The notes below the pieces were generated by a model that saw only the letters and a list, made by a program, of their open reading frames with translations, ran no database searches and had not been told where the DNA came from. The translations under genes were made by a program, and so were the position numbers. From positions 186,001 through 250,000 of the forward strand of contig NZ_JAMCCQ010000002.1 in the NCBI RefSeq assembly GCF_023370775.1: a DNA stretch of 64,000 nt. The letters are read 5' to 3'. Positions 1 through 7,786 of the stretch are shown one piece after another (the stretch's first letter is position 1; each line of letters starts with the position of its first letter). The stretch comes from Marivita sp. GX14005 (GTDB lineage Bacteria > Pseudomonadota > Alphaproteobacteria > Rhodobacterales > Rhodobacteraceae).

Positions 1-2
1 GC

Positions 3-656
3 GTGTCCATTGATGCACAACTGTCCAAGGCGCATGGCCGTATCTTCTGGTTTACGCCGGGGGATGCCTTCGCCGATTGGGCGCTTCCCGATCCCGCCGC
101 GGTCGAGGGCGGCTGGATCACCCAGCCAGGCGTCTTTTCCGCCGATGGGCCGGACCCCGGATCGCAGGCGCTGGTCGCGGCGCTTCCCAAGGCGCTCAAG
201 GGGAAGGGGGCCGATCTGGGTGGTGGCTGGGGGTTCCTCACGGCGCATCTGCTTGATCTGCCGGAGGTCACACATGTCGATCTCGTCGAGGCCGACCGCC
301 GCGCGCTGACCTGCGCGGAGCGGAACGTGACCGACCCGCGTGCCGCGCTGCACTGGGCGGATGCAACGACATGGGGGCAGGCGCGCAGCCTCGATTTCGT
401 GGTGATGAACCCGCCGTTCCACACCAGCCGCACACCCGATGCGTCGCTCGGACAGGCGTTCATCCGCGCCGCCGCGCGGCTGCTCAAGCCCAAGGGGCAG
501 CTTGTCATGGTGGCCAACCGCCATCTGCCCTATGAAACGACACTGGCCGCGCATTTCGCGCAGCATGCGGAGCTTGGCGGGGATACGCGGTTCAAAATCC
601 TGCACGCCGCCTCCCCGAATGCCACTGGCGCGGCCCCCCGGCGCAAGCGCCGCTGA
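3..656 (+). CDS. rsmC: RsmC-type 16S rRNA (guanine-N2)-methyltransferase, 5'-truncated by window edge
   Basis: A class I SAM-dependent methyltransferase. The glycine-rich SAM loop appears as ADLGGGWGFL (about residues 71-80), and the NPPFH motif near residue 137 is the signature of N2-guanine or N6-adenine methyltransferases; with this layout the nearest family is RsmC, which methylates G1207 of 16S rRNA. RsmC proteins are usually near 330 residues and carry an N-terminal pseudo-domain, whereas only 217 residues lie here. The gene therefore probably begins before base 1, and the GTG at 3 is only the first start-like codon visible. The SDR gene follows after 18 bp on the same strand. The exact guanine target cannot be read from sequence alone. 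Confidence 0.75.
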   Translation: MSIDAQLSKAHGRIFWFTPGDAFADWALPDPAAVEGGWITQPGVFSADGPDPGSQALVAALPKALKGKGADLGGGWGFLTAHLLDLPEVTHVDLVEADRRALTCAERNVTDPRAALHWADATTWGQARSLDFVVMNPPFHTSRTPDASLGQAFIRAAARLLKPKGQLVMVANRHLPYETTLAAHFAQHAELGGDTRFKILHAASPNATGAAPRRKRR

Positions 657-674
657 CCGAAAGGATCGCAACAG

Positions 675-1478
675 ATGTCATTTTCCATCGAAGGCAAGAC
701 CGCCATCGTCACCGGCGCTGCGAATGGCGTCGGGCTCGCGGTCGCGCGGCATTTCGTCGATCAGGGCGCGAATGTCATGTTCGCCGATATGGACGAGGCG
801 CGGCTGTCGCATGAATGTGGCGAGATTCCCGAGGATGAGGGCAATATCCGCTACTTCGCAGGCGACCTGCGCGAACGCCTGACGCTCGCCAACCTGCTCT
901 CGGCCACGATAGACGCGTTCGACCGTGTCGATATCCTCGTCAATGGCAGCCGTCAGGTGATGCCATCCGATCCGCTCGATCCCGATGACGACAGTTTCGA
1001 GACATTGATGAAGCAGAACGTCACCAACACGTTCCGCCTGTCGCAGCTTGTCGCCAAGCGCATGATCAAGCAGTCCGAAGGCAAGGACGAGGGGCAGGCG
1101 GGCGCCATCGTCAACCTGTCCTCCATCGCCGCGCGGCGCACGCAGCCGGAGCTGCTCTCCTATTCGGTCTCCACCGCCGCGCTCGACCAGCTCACGCGGT
1201 CGCTGGCAGTGGCCTATGCGCAATACCGCATCCGCGTGAATTCCATCGCGCTCGGCTCCGTCATGTCCGCCAGCCTCAAGGATGCGTTGAAGAAGAACGA
1301 CGACTACCGTGAACAGATCGAGGACATGACCCCGCTCGGCCGCATCGCCGCTCCGCGCGAGCTAGCCGAGGCGGTGCAGTTCCTGTCCTGCGAGGGCGCA
1401 GGATTCGTGACGGGCCAGATCATCACCGTCGATGGCGGGCGCACCTTGCTCGACCCCGTCGGCGCGCCGGCGCATTGA
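675..1478 (+). CDS. SDR-family oxidoreductase with altered YxxxK motif
   Basis: A 267-residue classical short-chain dehydrogenase/reductase. The cofactor loop TGAANGVG spans residues 13-20, the NLSS serine (S150) sits 13 residues before Y163, and the C-terminal FVTGQIITVDGG is typical of the family. The catalytic lysine expected four residues after the tyrosine is threonine (Y163-S-V-S-T167), so hydride-transfer chemistry may be lost or changed. It starts 18 bp after the rsmC-like gene, and hemF follows within 24 bp, suggesting one transcript. The substrate is unknown. The fold is certain; catalytic competence is not. Confidence 0.85.
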   Translation: MSFSIEGKTAIVTGAANGVGLAVARHFVDQGANVMFADMDEARLSHECGEIPEDEGNIRYFAGDLRERLTLANLLSATIDAFDRVDILVNGSRQVMPSDPLDPDDDSFETLMKQNVTNTFRLSQLVAKRMIKQSEGKDEGQAGAIVNLSSIAARRTQPELLSYSVSTAALDQLTRSLAVAYAQYRIRVNSIALGSVMSASLKDALKKNDDYREQIEDMTPLGRIAAPRELAEAVQFLSCEGAGFVTGQIITVDGGRTLLDPVGAPAH

Positions 1479-1501
1479 TCCCGCAACATGCCGAGGAACA
1501 G

Positions 1502-2395
1502 ATGACCGACAGTTTCGACACCGAGAAATCCCGCGCCTCCGCCTGGTTCCGCACCCTGCGCGACGAGATCGTCGCGGCCTTCGAGCGGCTGGAGGACACG
1601 CATGACACCGGCCCGCTGAGCGATGCCGCGCCGGGCCGGTTCGAAGTTACCGAAACCAGTCGCACCTCCGGGGACGGCAGCGATGCGGGCGGCGGTCTGA
1701 TGAGCGTGATGCGCGGTGGCCGGGTCTTCGAGAAGGTGGGCGTCAATGTCTCCACCGTCTACGGCACGCTCGGCGCGCGTGCGCAATCCGCGATGGCGGC
1801 GCGCAAGGGCATCCCCGGCATGGCGGACGATCCGCGTTTCTGGGCCTCGGGCATCAGCCTGGTGGCGCATATGCAGAACCCGCATGTCCCGGCGGTGCAT
1901 ATGAACACCCGCATGTTCTGGACCCCGCATGCCTGGTGGTTCGGCGGCGGGTCGGATCTCAACCCTTGTATCGAGTATGCCGAAGATACCGCGCATTTTC
2001 ACGACACGCAGAAGGCGCATCTCGACCCGCATGGCACCGGGGAATACCCGCGCCTCAAGGCATGGGCTGACGAGTATTTCTATATCCCGCATCGCAAACG
2101 CGCGCGCGGGGTGGGCGGGATCTTCATGGACGATCGAAACAGCGGCGATTGGGAGGCCGATTTCGCGTTGACGCAGGATATCGGCCGCGCCTTCCTGCCG
2201 GCCTTTGTCCCGCTGGTCGAAAAGCGCCGCCTGCAGGACTGGACCGAGGCCGACAAGGACGCGCAGCTCGTGCATCGCGGGATCTATGCGGAATACAACC
2301 TTGTTTACGACCGCGGCACGAAATTCGGCCTCGAGACCGGCCATGACGCCAATGCCGTGCTGATGAGCCTGCCGCCGATGGCGAAATGGGTCTAG
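1502..2395 (+). CDS. hemF: oxygen-dependent coproporphyrinogen III oxidase HemF
   Basis: Catalyses the aerobic decarboxylation of coproporphyrinogen III to protoporphyrinogen IX, in the cytoplasm, in haem synthesis. The 297-residue product carries the family core: VPAVHMNTRMF followed by WFGGGSDLNP and the later YAEDTAHFH and RGVGGIFMDD segments. I chose ATG 1502 over the upstream TTG at 1475 because GAGGAAC lies just before it and the alternative overlaps the SDR stop. The anaerobic isoenzyme gene hemN lies about 9.5 kb away, so the cell can make haem with or without oxygen. Transcription ends facing rluE; a copy of the dispersed GAGTATTT element lies 40 bp after the stop. Confidence 0.96.
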   Translation: MTDSFDTEKSRASAWFRTLRDEIVAAFERLEDTHDTGPLSDAAPGRFEVTETSRTSGDGSDAGGGLMSVMRGGRVFEKVGVNVSTVYGTLGARAQSAMAARKGIPGMADDPRFWASGISLVAHMQNPHVPAVHMNTRMFWTPHAWWFGGGSDLNPCIEYAEDTAHFHDTQKAHLDPHGTGEYPRLKAWADEYFYIPHRKRARGVGGIFMDDRNSGDWEADFALTQDIGRAFLPAFVPLVEKRRLQDWTEADKDAQLVHRGIYAEYNLVYDRGTKFGLETGHDANAVLMSLPPMAKWV

Positions 2396-2435
2396 ATACT
2401 CCGCGCTTCCGGCATGGGATTGACGGCGGGATTTT

Positions 2436-2459
2436 CGAGTATTTATAACGAGAAGAAAG
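2436..2459 (+). repeat. dispersed intergenic motif, copy A
   Basis: The sequence CGAGTATTT, then TATAACGAGAAGAAAG, lies between the convergent hemF and rluE genes. Near-identical stretches occur at 9904, 24385 (divergent), 29050, 48292 and, inverted, 48453, always just 3' of a gene. Here it stands without the GC-rich hairpins seen at the 24.3-kb and 29.0-kb copies. Confidence 0.7.
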
Positions 2460-2474
2460 ACCCGCCACGCGCCC

Positions 2475-3020
2475 TCAGGCCTCGCGCCAGTCTCCGGGGG
2501 CGAGATCACCGAGCGACCATTGGCCGACCGACCACCGCACGAGCCGCAGGCAGGGCAGCCCGACATGCGCCGTCATGCGCCGCACCTGCCGATTGCGCCC
2601 TTCGGTGATGGTCAGGCATAGCCAGGCATCGGGGACCGATTTGCGGAAGCGCACCGGGGGCATGCGCGGCCAGAGCGCCGGCGGCGCGATGAGCTCCGCC
2701 TCTGCCGGGCGGGTCGGTCCGTCCTTGAGCTTGACCCCGGCGCGTAGATGCGCGAGTTGCTCCTCGGATGGCGCGCCTTCGACCTGTGCGAGATAGGTTT
2801 TCGGCGAGCGGAATTTCGGGTTGCTGATCCTCGCCTGCAGCTTGCCATTGTCGGTCAGCACCAGCAGCCCCTCGCTGTCGCGATCGAGCCGTCCGGCGGG
2901 GTAGACGCCGGGGATGGCGATGTAATCCGACAGCGTTGGCCGCGCCGTGCCTTCCGTGCCCTTGTCGGTGAATTGCGACAGCACGCCGAACGGCTTGTTG
3001 AATAGAAGCACCCGCGTCAT
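2475..3020 (-). CDS. rluE: RluE/RsuA-family 23S rRNA pseudouridine synthase
   Basis: A 181-residue pseudouridine synthase without an S4 domain, beginning directly with the [13 protein letters not shown] segment, which is the RluE arrangement (E. coli RluE modifies U2457 of 23S rRNA). The catalytic aspartate lies in [15 protein letters not shown], and the C-terminal [10 protein letters not shown] segment is typical of the RsuA/RluB/RluE/RluF branch. The longer open frame reaching 3233 is rejected because its first 71 residues are arginine-rich shadow of tadA. ATG 3020 overlaps the tadA stop as ATGA, so the two are probably translationally coupled. The RluE assignment rests on size and domain layout. 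Confidence 0.85.
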   Translation of the reverse strand: MTRVLLFNKPFGVLSQFTDKGTEGTARPTLSDYIAIPGVYPAGRLDRDSEGLLVLTDNGKLQARISNPKFRSPKTYLAQVEGAPSEEQLAHLRAGVKLKDGPTRPAEAELIAPPALWPRMPPVRFRKSVPDAWLCLTITEGRNRQVRRMTAHVGLPCLRLVRWSVGQWSLGDLAPGDWREA

Positions 3021-3478
3021 GTGCCACCGCCCCGCCGCTCGGAGAAGAACGCCCTGAGCAGCGCGCTGGCGTCGGCCTCGCCGACGCCATCGTAAATCTC
3101 TGGCGCGTGGTGGCATTGCGGATGCGAGAAGACCCGCGCCCCATGCGCGACGCCGCCCGATTTGGGATCGGGCGCACCATAGTAGACCCGCCGGATCCGC
3201 GCGCTTGATATGGCGCCGGCGCACATCGGGCAAGGCTCCAGCGTGACATAGAGATCATGCCCGGTCAGCCGTTCGCACCCCAGCGCCGCGCAGGCCGAAC
3301 GGATCGCCAGCATCTCCGCATGCGCGGTCGGATCGTGGTCCTGCCGCGTGCGATTGCCAGCGGCGGCGACGATACGCCCCTCAGGAGAGACGACGACCGC
3401 GCCCACCGGCACCTCGCCCCGCGCGGCGGCGGCGCGGGCCTGCTCGAGCGCGTGCGCCATATGAGTTCGAAACACCAT
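3017..3478 (-). CDS. tadA: tRNA-specific adenosine deaminase TadA
   Basis: Deaminates A34 to inosine in the tRNA-Arg(ACG) anticodon, allowing one tRNA to read CGU, CGC and CGA. Zinc ligands and catalytic residues are visible: H53-A-E55 and P-C83-P-M-C86 in the cytidine-deaminase fold. The length, 153 residues, is normal for the family. The likely substrate, tRNA-Arg with anticodon ACG, is encoded in this window at 37531. The gene is divergent from rluB-like (62 bp apart) and overlaps the rluE start by four bases. Confidence 0.95.
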   Translation of the reverse strand: MVFRTHMAHALEQARAAAARGEVPVGAVVVSPEGRIVAAAGNRTRQDHDPTAHAEMLAIRSACAALGCERLTGHDLYVTLEPCPMCAGAISSARIRRVYYGAPDPKSGGVAHGARVFSHPQCHHAPEIYDGVGEADASALLRAFFSERRGGGT

Positions 3479-3540
3479 GCGCCCCTCTTAGACTGCGCAA
3501 TGCGCTTTCCCAAGCCGGTGATTTCCACTAAGCCGCCCCC

Positions 3541-4374
3541 ATGAGCCAGCAAACGCCCCCCGGCGACCGTATCGCCAAAGTGATCGCCCGCGCCGGGATC
3601 GCCAGCCGCCGCGATGCCGAGAAGCTGATCCTTGCCGGGCGCGTGACCGTGAACGGCAAGAAGATCGACAGCGCCGCGCTGAACGTGACGCCGCAGGACC
3701 GGATCACCGTCGATGGCAAGCCGCTTGCCGCGCCGGATGCGCCGCGGCTCTGGCTCTATCACAAGCCCGCCGGTCTTGTGACGACGAACCGGGATGAGCA
3801 GGGGCGAAAGACGATCTTCGAGCAATTGCCGGACGAGATGCCGCGCGTGATGAGCGTCGGGCGGCTCGATCTGAATTCGGAAGGGCTGCTGCTGTTGACC
3901 AATGACGGCGGCATCAAACGCAAGCTGGAATTGCCCAGCACCGGCTGGCTTCGCAAATACCGCGTGCGCGTCAAGGGCGCGCCGAGCGAGCAAAGCCTTG
4001 AGCCGCTGCGCAAGGGGATCACCGTCGATGGCGAGCGATTCGGCGAGATGAATGTGACGATCGACCGCCAGCAGGGCGCGAATGCATGGCTGACGATCGG
4101 GTTGCGCGAAGGGAAGAACCGCGAAGTGCGCCGCGCCTTGGCAGCAGTTGGGCTGACCGTGAACCGGCTGATCCGCGTGTCCTATGGCCCGTTCCAGCTT
4201 GGCCAGCTCAAGCCCGGTCAGGTCGAGGAGCTGCGCCGCAAGGTCGTGCGCGATCAGCTGGGGCTCGACGAGCCGGGCGAGGCGCGCGCCGGCGGCACGG
4301 GCGGGCGCGACAAGCCGGGCCGCAAGACGCTGCGCCGCAAGCCGCGCCCCGGTTCGGGCAGACGGAGTCCCTGA
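3541..4374 (+). CDS. rluB: RluB-type 23S rRNA pseudouridine synthase
   Basis: A 277-residue enzyme with an N-terminal S4 RNA-binding domain (about residues 6-60, including IAKVIARAGIASRRDAEKLI) followed by the pseudouridine-synthase domain with catalytic aspartate in VGRLDLNSEGLLLLT. The C-terminal 45 residues are rich in Arg, Lys and Gly (RDKPGRKTLRRKPRPGSGRR), as in many RluB proteins, and probably bind rRNA. E. coli RluB modifies U2605 of 23S rRNA. Divergent from tadA. The downstream membrane-protein run starts 53 bp later and has no obvious functional link. Confidence 0.87.
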   Translation: MSQQTPPGDRIAKVIARAGIASRRDAEKLILAGRVTVNGKKIDSAALNVTPQDRITVDGKPLAAPDAPRLWLYHKPAGLVTTNRDEQGRKTIFEQLPDEMPRVMSVGRLDLNSEGLLLLTNDGGIKRKLELPSTGWLRKYRVRVKGAPSEQSLEPLRKGITVDGERFGEMNVTIDRQQGANAWLTIGLREGKNREVRRALAAVGLTVNRLIRVSYGPFQLGQLKPGQVEELRRKVVRDQLGLDEPGEARAGGTGGRDKPGRKTLRRKPRPGSGRRSP

Positions 4375-4427
4375 ACTTTCCCCCTTCGCGCCCATTTTCC
4401 GCCCCGTTTGGCGGCGAATTTGGCGCC

Positions 4428-4625
4428 ATGGTGCTGACCTTCATAACCTCGACGATCCTCGTCATTTCCGTGCTGCTCGTGGTGTCGAACCTCGGCACGG
4501 TCGCGGATGACACGGCGCGCGCGCTGCGCGGGGCGTATTTCCGCATGAGGGCGCATGGTGGTCTGGCATCCTTCGTCGCCTTCGGCGTGCTCTGGATCAC
4601 GATATTCGCACTGGGGTTCCTATGA
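4428..4625 (+). CDS. small two-TM membrane protein (65 aa), first gene of the TelA/XpaC run
   Basis: Sixty-five residues with two hydrophobic stretches, about residues 2-21 and 44-64, separated by a charged loop containing DDTARALRGAYFRMR. I recognise no family. The ATG at 4428 has only a weak ribosome site, but the end overlaps the next gene as ATGA (4622-4625), which argues that it is translated and coupled. It is the first of eight same-strand genes that appear to form an envelope-stress cluster. A longer upstream-extended frame runs through rluB and is rejected. Confidence 0.7.
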   Translation: MVLTFITSTILVISVLLVVSNLGTVADDTARALRGAYFRMRAHGGLASFVAFGVLWITIFALGFL

Positions 4626-5479
4626 TCGAAATGCAAACGGCGAATTTCGTCGATTATGACAGCAGCGCGGCTCTCGGCAAAACCGTCCCGGTGGAAAACG
4701 TGCCTGTCGGTTTCATGGTGCTGGCCTTCTGCCCGCTGATCCTGTGGCTGATGGATGGCACGGTGGCCGGCTTCGCCTCCGCGCTCGTGGTGCTCGCGCT
4801 TTTCGCCATCGGCCTGATCTGCCTGTCGGCGGGGCAAAGGGCGCATGTCGCCTATGACGCGGCCGAGATCGCCGCGCGCCCCCGGCTGCCGCTCAAACTC
4901 ATGGGCAGTTCGATCATCGCGCTTGTCGTCGGCCTTCTGGCGACCGCCAAGATCGGAACGCCGACCGTGCCGATGGTGATCGGCAGCGCAACCTTCATCC
5001 TGTGCCTTGTGTCCTTCGGCCTCGATCCGATGCGCGACAAGGGCATGGACAATCCGCTGGTGCGGCTGCGGCTGGCCAATGAGGACTTGTATCGCGCCTT
5101 CGAAACACGCTTCGATAGGCTTCTTGCGAACCTGTCCACGCTTGGCGATGACGATCTGTTCGAACGCACGCGGCTTGCGGTGGATACGGTCATGGGGCTT
5201 GTCGGAACCATCGATCTCGAATCCCGGACGTTGATGAGGATCGCGCCGACCCTGTCCAAGCTGATCCGCAAGATGGAAGCCGAGGTCGATGCCATGATCG
5301 ACGCGCAGCCGCGCGGTCTGACGGGTTTCGAGCGGCGCAAGTTCCATATCAAGATGCAGACCCTGTCCGACGCGTTCGAAGCGCGGGCGCGCCGCAGCGG
5401 CATCGCCGAGGGTCGCAACAATTTCGAGCTTCAGGCTGATCTGCTTTTCAACAGGATGCAGCGCAACCGCACGGTCTGA
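4622..5479 (+). CDS. four-TM membrane protein with XpaC-like cytoplasmic helical region
   Basis: A 285-residue protein with two hydrophobic hairpins (about residues 28-68 and 90-136), then a long alpha-helical hydrophilic tail. It shares with the protein encoded at 5653 the two connectors AYDA..(I/V)A.RP..P.KL and FG(L/I)DPMRDKG, so the two are diverged paralogues in one operon. The companion resembles XpaC/TelA-associated proteins; this copy is less typical, lacking a recognisable XpaC ending. It is coupled to the 65-aa protein by a 4-bp overlap. It probably resides in the inner membrane and may partner TelA. Function is inferred from context only. Confidence 0.72.
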   Translation: MIEMQTANFVDYDSSAALGKTVPVENVPVGFMVLAFCPLILWLMDGTVAGFASALVVLALFAIGLICLSAGQRAHVAYDAAEIAARPRLPLKLMGSSIIALVVGLLATAKIGTPTVPMVIGSATFILCLVSFGLDPMRDKGMDNPLVRLRLANEDLYRAFETRFDRLLANLSTLGDDDLFERTRLAVDTVMGLVGTIDLESRTLMRIAPTLSKLIRKMEAEVDAMIDAQPRGLTGFERRKFHIKMQTLSDAFEARARRSGIAEGRNNFELQADLLFNRMQRNRTV

Positions 5480-5558
5480 GCGGATCTGTGCCGAGTTCCC
5501 TCTAGCAAGCACTCCGAACATCCCCTAAGTTTCCAATAAGATTGGTAAAGGGGGTTCC

Positions 5559-5648
5559 ATGTCCAGTTCCGGCCTGCGGCGCCTGAGCTACGCGCTGTTG
5601 CTTGCCCTGTTGTTCGGTCTGACCACCGGCCTGTTCGGGGGGCTGTGA
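5559..5648 (+). CDS. 29-aa hydrophobic mini-protein
   Basis: A short frame starting at ATG 5559 and ending at TGA 5646-5648, four bases before the XpaC-like gene. An AAAGGGGG ribosome-binding sequence sits at 5547-5554, at good spacing. The peptide starts MSSSGLRRLSYALLLALLFG and ends LTTGLFGGL: a positively charged N-terminus, then one hydrophobic helix with glycines, as expected of a small single-pass inner-membrane protein. Without it there would be a 173-bp gap in an otherwise tightly packed operon. No family is recognised, and translation is inferred from the ribosome site and spacing. Confidence 0.55.
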   Translation: MSSSGLRRLSYALLLALLFGLTTGLFGGL

Positions 5649-5652
5649 TCCG

Positions 5653-6552
5653 ATGGCCCGGCGCTATGGCGGAAAATACAGCCCGGACGCGCCTTCCGCG
5701 CCGGATGACGAAGCCCTGGCCAAGGGCTATCGCAACGCGGTTGTCGATCCGGTCGGCGCGCGCTCGAACCTGTTGTTCATTCCGCCCGTCATCCTCGCCT
5801 TCACCTCGCTCGACGAGGGCGCGATCGGACTCGCCGCCGGGCTGCTGGGCGCGGCTGCGCTGACACTGGGCGCATGGCTCCTGCGCGACGGGTTGCGGGC
5901 CGAGGCAGCCTATGACGCGCGCAAGGTCGCGCGCCGGCCGGCCTTTCCTCGCAAGCTGGGCGCGGCAGTGTTCACCGGGATCGGGTGCGCGCTTGCGGCC
6001 TGGGTCAACGAGCCGGGATTGCTCGCTCCGGCCATTTTCGGCGGCGCAGGGGCCGCGCTGCATATAGGTGCTTTCGGCATCGACCCGATGCGCGACAAGG
6101 GGTTCGAGGGCGTCGACACGTTCCAGCAGGACCGCGTCGCCCGCGCCGTGGAGGAGGCGGAAAGCCACCTCTCGACCATGCGCGATGCCATCGCGCGGGC
6201 AGGGGACCGCCGATTGATCGCCCGTGTCGAGCAGTTCCAGACCACCGCCCGCGATCTGTTCCGCACGGTCGAGGACGACCCGCGCGATCTGACCGCTGCG
6301 CGCAAATATCTTGTCGTCTATCTGCTGGGTGCACGCGATGCGACCGTCAAGTTCGCCGATGTCTACGCCCGCACCCGCGATCCACAGGCGCGGGCCGATT
6401 ACGAGGCGCTGCTTGACGATCTGGAGCAGAACTTCTCTGCCCGCACGCGCAGGATGCTGCTCGACGACCGATCCGATCTGACGGTCGAAATCGATGTGCT
6501 GCGGGATCGTTTGCAGCGTGAGGGCGTTCACATCGAACGCAAGGGCAATTGA
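5653..6552 (+). CDS. XpaC-like (5-bromo-4-chloroindolyl phosphate hydrolysis) membrane protein
   Basis: A 299-residue protein with two hydrophobic hairpins (about residues 38-75 and 100-140) and a helical C-terminal half resembling XpaC. XpaC proteins are frequently encoded beside TelA, as here with 28 bp between genes. The name comes from an old Bacillus X-phos phenotype; the biochemical role is not established. It shares FGIDPMRDKG and the AYDARKVARRP connector with the protein encoded at 4622. The first 30 residues are polar and rich in Pro, Asp and Ala. It probably sits at the inner membrane and acts with TelA. Confidence 0.82.
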   Translation: MARRYGGKYSPDAPSAPDDEALAKGYRNAVVDPVGARSNLLFIPPVILAFTSLDEGAIGLAAGLLGAAALTLGAWLLRDGLRAEAAYDARKVARRPAFPRKLGAAVFTGIGCALAAWVNEPGLLAPAIFGGAGAALHIGAFGIDPMRDKGFEGVDTFQQDRVARAVEEAESHLSTMRDAIARAGDRRLIARVEQFQTTARDLFRTVEDDPRDLTAARKYLVVYLLGARDATVKFADVYARTRDPQARADYEALLDDLEQNFSARTRRMLLDDRSDLTVEIDVLRDRLQREGVHIERKGN

Positions 6553-6580
6553 CAGCGAAACGGATTTGAAGGGGATAACC

Positions 6581-7780
6581 ATGTCAGAAACAGTGCGCGC
6601 CAAGGCGCAGGAAACGCTTGCGATGGTCGATGAGGTCAATGCCGTGATCCTGCCCGAGCCCAAGGACGCCAAGGCGGTGATCCCGCTCGATCAGGCCGAT
6701 CCCGTTGTCAGCGATGAAATCCGCGCCCGGATGGACGAGATTGACGTGACCGATACGCAATCCATCGTGTCCTTCGGATCGAATGCGCAGGCCGAATTGC
6801 AGGAAATCAGCCAGTCAATGCTGGCCGATGTGCGCAACAAGGATGTGGGCCCTGCGGGCGACAGCCTGCGCGGCATTGTCAGCACCATTCGCGGCTTTTC
6901 GGTCTCCGAGCTCGATGTGCGGCGCGAACGGTCCTGGTGGGAAAAGCTGATCGGCCGCGCGGCGCCCTTCGCCAAGTTCACCGCCCGCTTCGAAGAGGTG
7001 CAGGGCCAGATCGACCGCATCACCGACGATCTACTCAAGCACGAGCATACGCTGCTCAAGGACATCAAATCGCTCGATCTGCTCTACGAAAAGACGCTGC
7101 AATTCTACGATGAACTCGCGCTCTACATCGCCGCCGGCGAAGCCAAGATCGCCGAAATCAACGAGACGGAAATTCCCGCCAAGGAAGCACAGGTCAAGAC
7201 TGCGCCGGAGGGCGAGCAGGTGATGCTGGCGCAGGAATTGCGCGATCTGCGCGCCGCGCGCGACGATCTGGAGCGCCGGGTGCACGACCTCAAGCTGACG
7301 CGGCAGGTCACGATGCAATCGCTTCCGTCGATCCGGCTCGTGCAGGAAAACGACAAGTCGCTGGTCACCAAGATCAACTCCACGCTGGTGAACACCGTGC
7401 CTCTTTGGGAAACCCAACTGGCGCAGGCGGTCACGATCCAGCGCTCTGCCGAAGCGGCCGCCGCCGTGCGCGATGCGAACGATCTGACCAACGAGCTTCT
7501 GACTTCGAACGCGAAGAACCTGCGCGACAGCAACAAGCTGATCCGCGAGGAAATGGAGCGCGGCGTCTTCGATATCGAGGCGGTCAAACAGGCCAATGCC
7601 GATCTGATCGGCACGATCCAGGAAAGCCTGCAGATCGCCGATGAAGGCAAGGCCCGCCGCGCCGCAGCCGAAGAGGAACTTCAAAAGATGGAAGCCGAAT
7701 TGCGCGACACGCTGGCCTCCGCCAAGGCGCGCGCCGACGGCGTTGGCGATACGGCTGCCGGCTCGGTCCCGAAAACCTGA
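6581..7780 (+). CDS. telA: TelA/KlaA-family toxic anion resistance protein
   Basis: A 399-residue, almost wholly alpha-helical cytoplasmic protein. The central block from SWWEKLIGRAAPFAKFTARF through LYEKTLQFYDELALYIAAGE, then LTRQVTMQSLPSIRLVQ and VNTVPLWETQLAQAV, matches the TelA (plasmid RK2 KlaA) family linked with tellurite and cell-envelope stress resistance. Two coiled-coil stretches are evident (about residues 185-250 and 330-385). I chose ATG 6581, preceded by GAAGGGGA; the upstream extension to 6494 lies inside the preceding gene. A DUF2927 lipoprotein gene follows after 6 bp. What TelA does biochemically is unknown. Confidence 0.92.
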   Translation: MSETVRAKAQETLAMVDEVNAVILPEPKDAKAVIPLDQADPVVSDEIRARMDEIDVTDTQSIVSFGSNAQAELQEISQSMLADVRNKDVGPAGDSLRGIVSTIRGFSVSELDVRRERSWWEKLIGRAAPFAKFTARFEEVQGQIDRITDDLLKHEHTLLKDIKSLDLLYEKTLQFYDELALYIAAGEAKIAEINETEIPAKEAQVKTAPEGEQVMLAQELRDLRAARDDLERRVHDLKLTRQVTMQSLPSIRLVQENDKSLVTKINSTLVNTVPLWETQLAQAVTIQRSAEAAAAVRDANDLTNELLTSNAKNLRDSNKLIREEMERGVFDIEAVKQANADLIGTIQESLQIADEGKARRAAAEEELQKMEAELRDTLASAKARADGVGDTAAGSVPKT

Positions 7781-7786
7781 GACGAC

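Noticed and set aside
2071-2080. CGAGTATTT inside hemF
   Set aside because: Part of the conserved coding sequence DEYFYIP; not followed by AACGAGAAGAA, so a chance match to the dispersed motif. The same holds for 44184-44192 in sdhA.
1304-2566. 420-codon minus-strand open frame
   Set aside because: Antisense to hemF; no ribosome site or family features.
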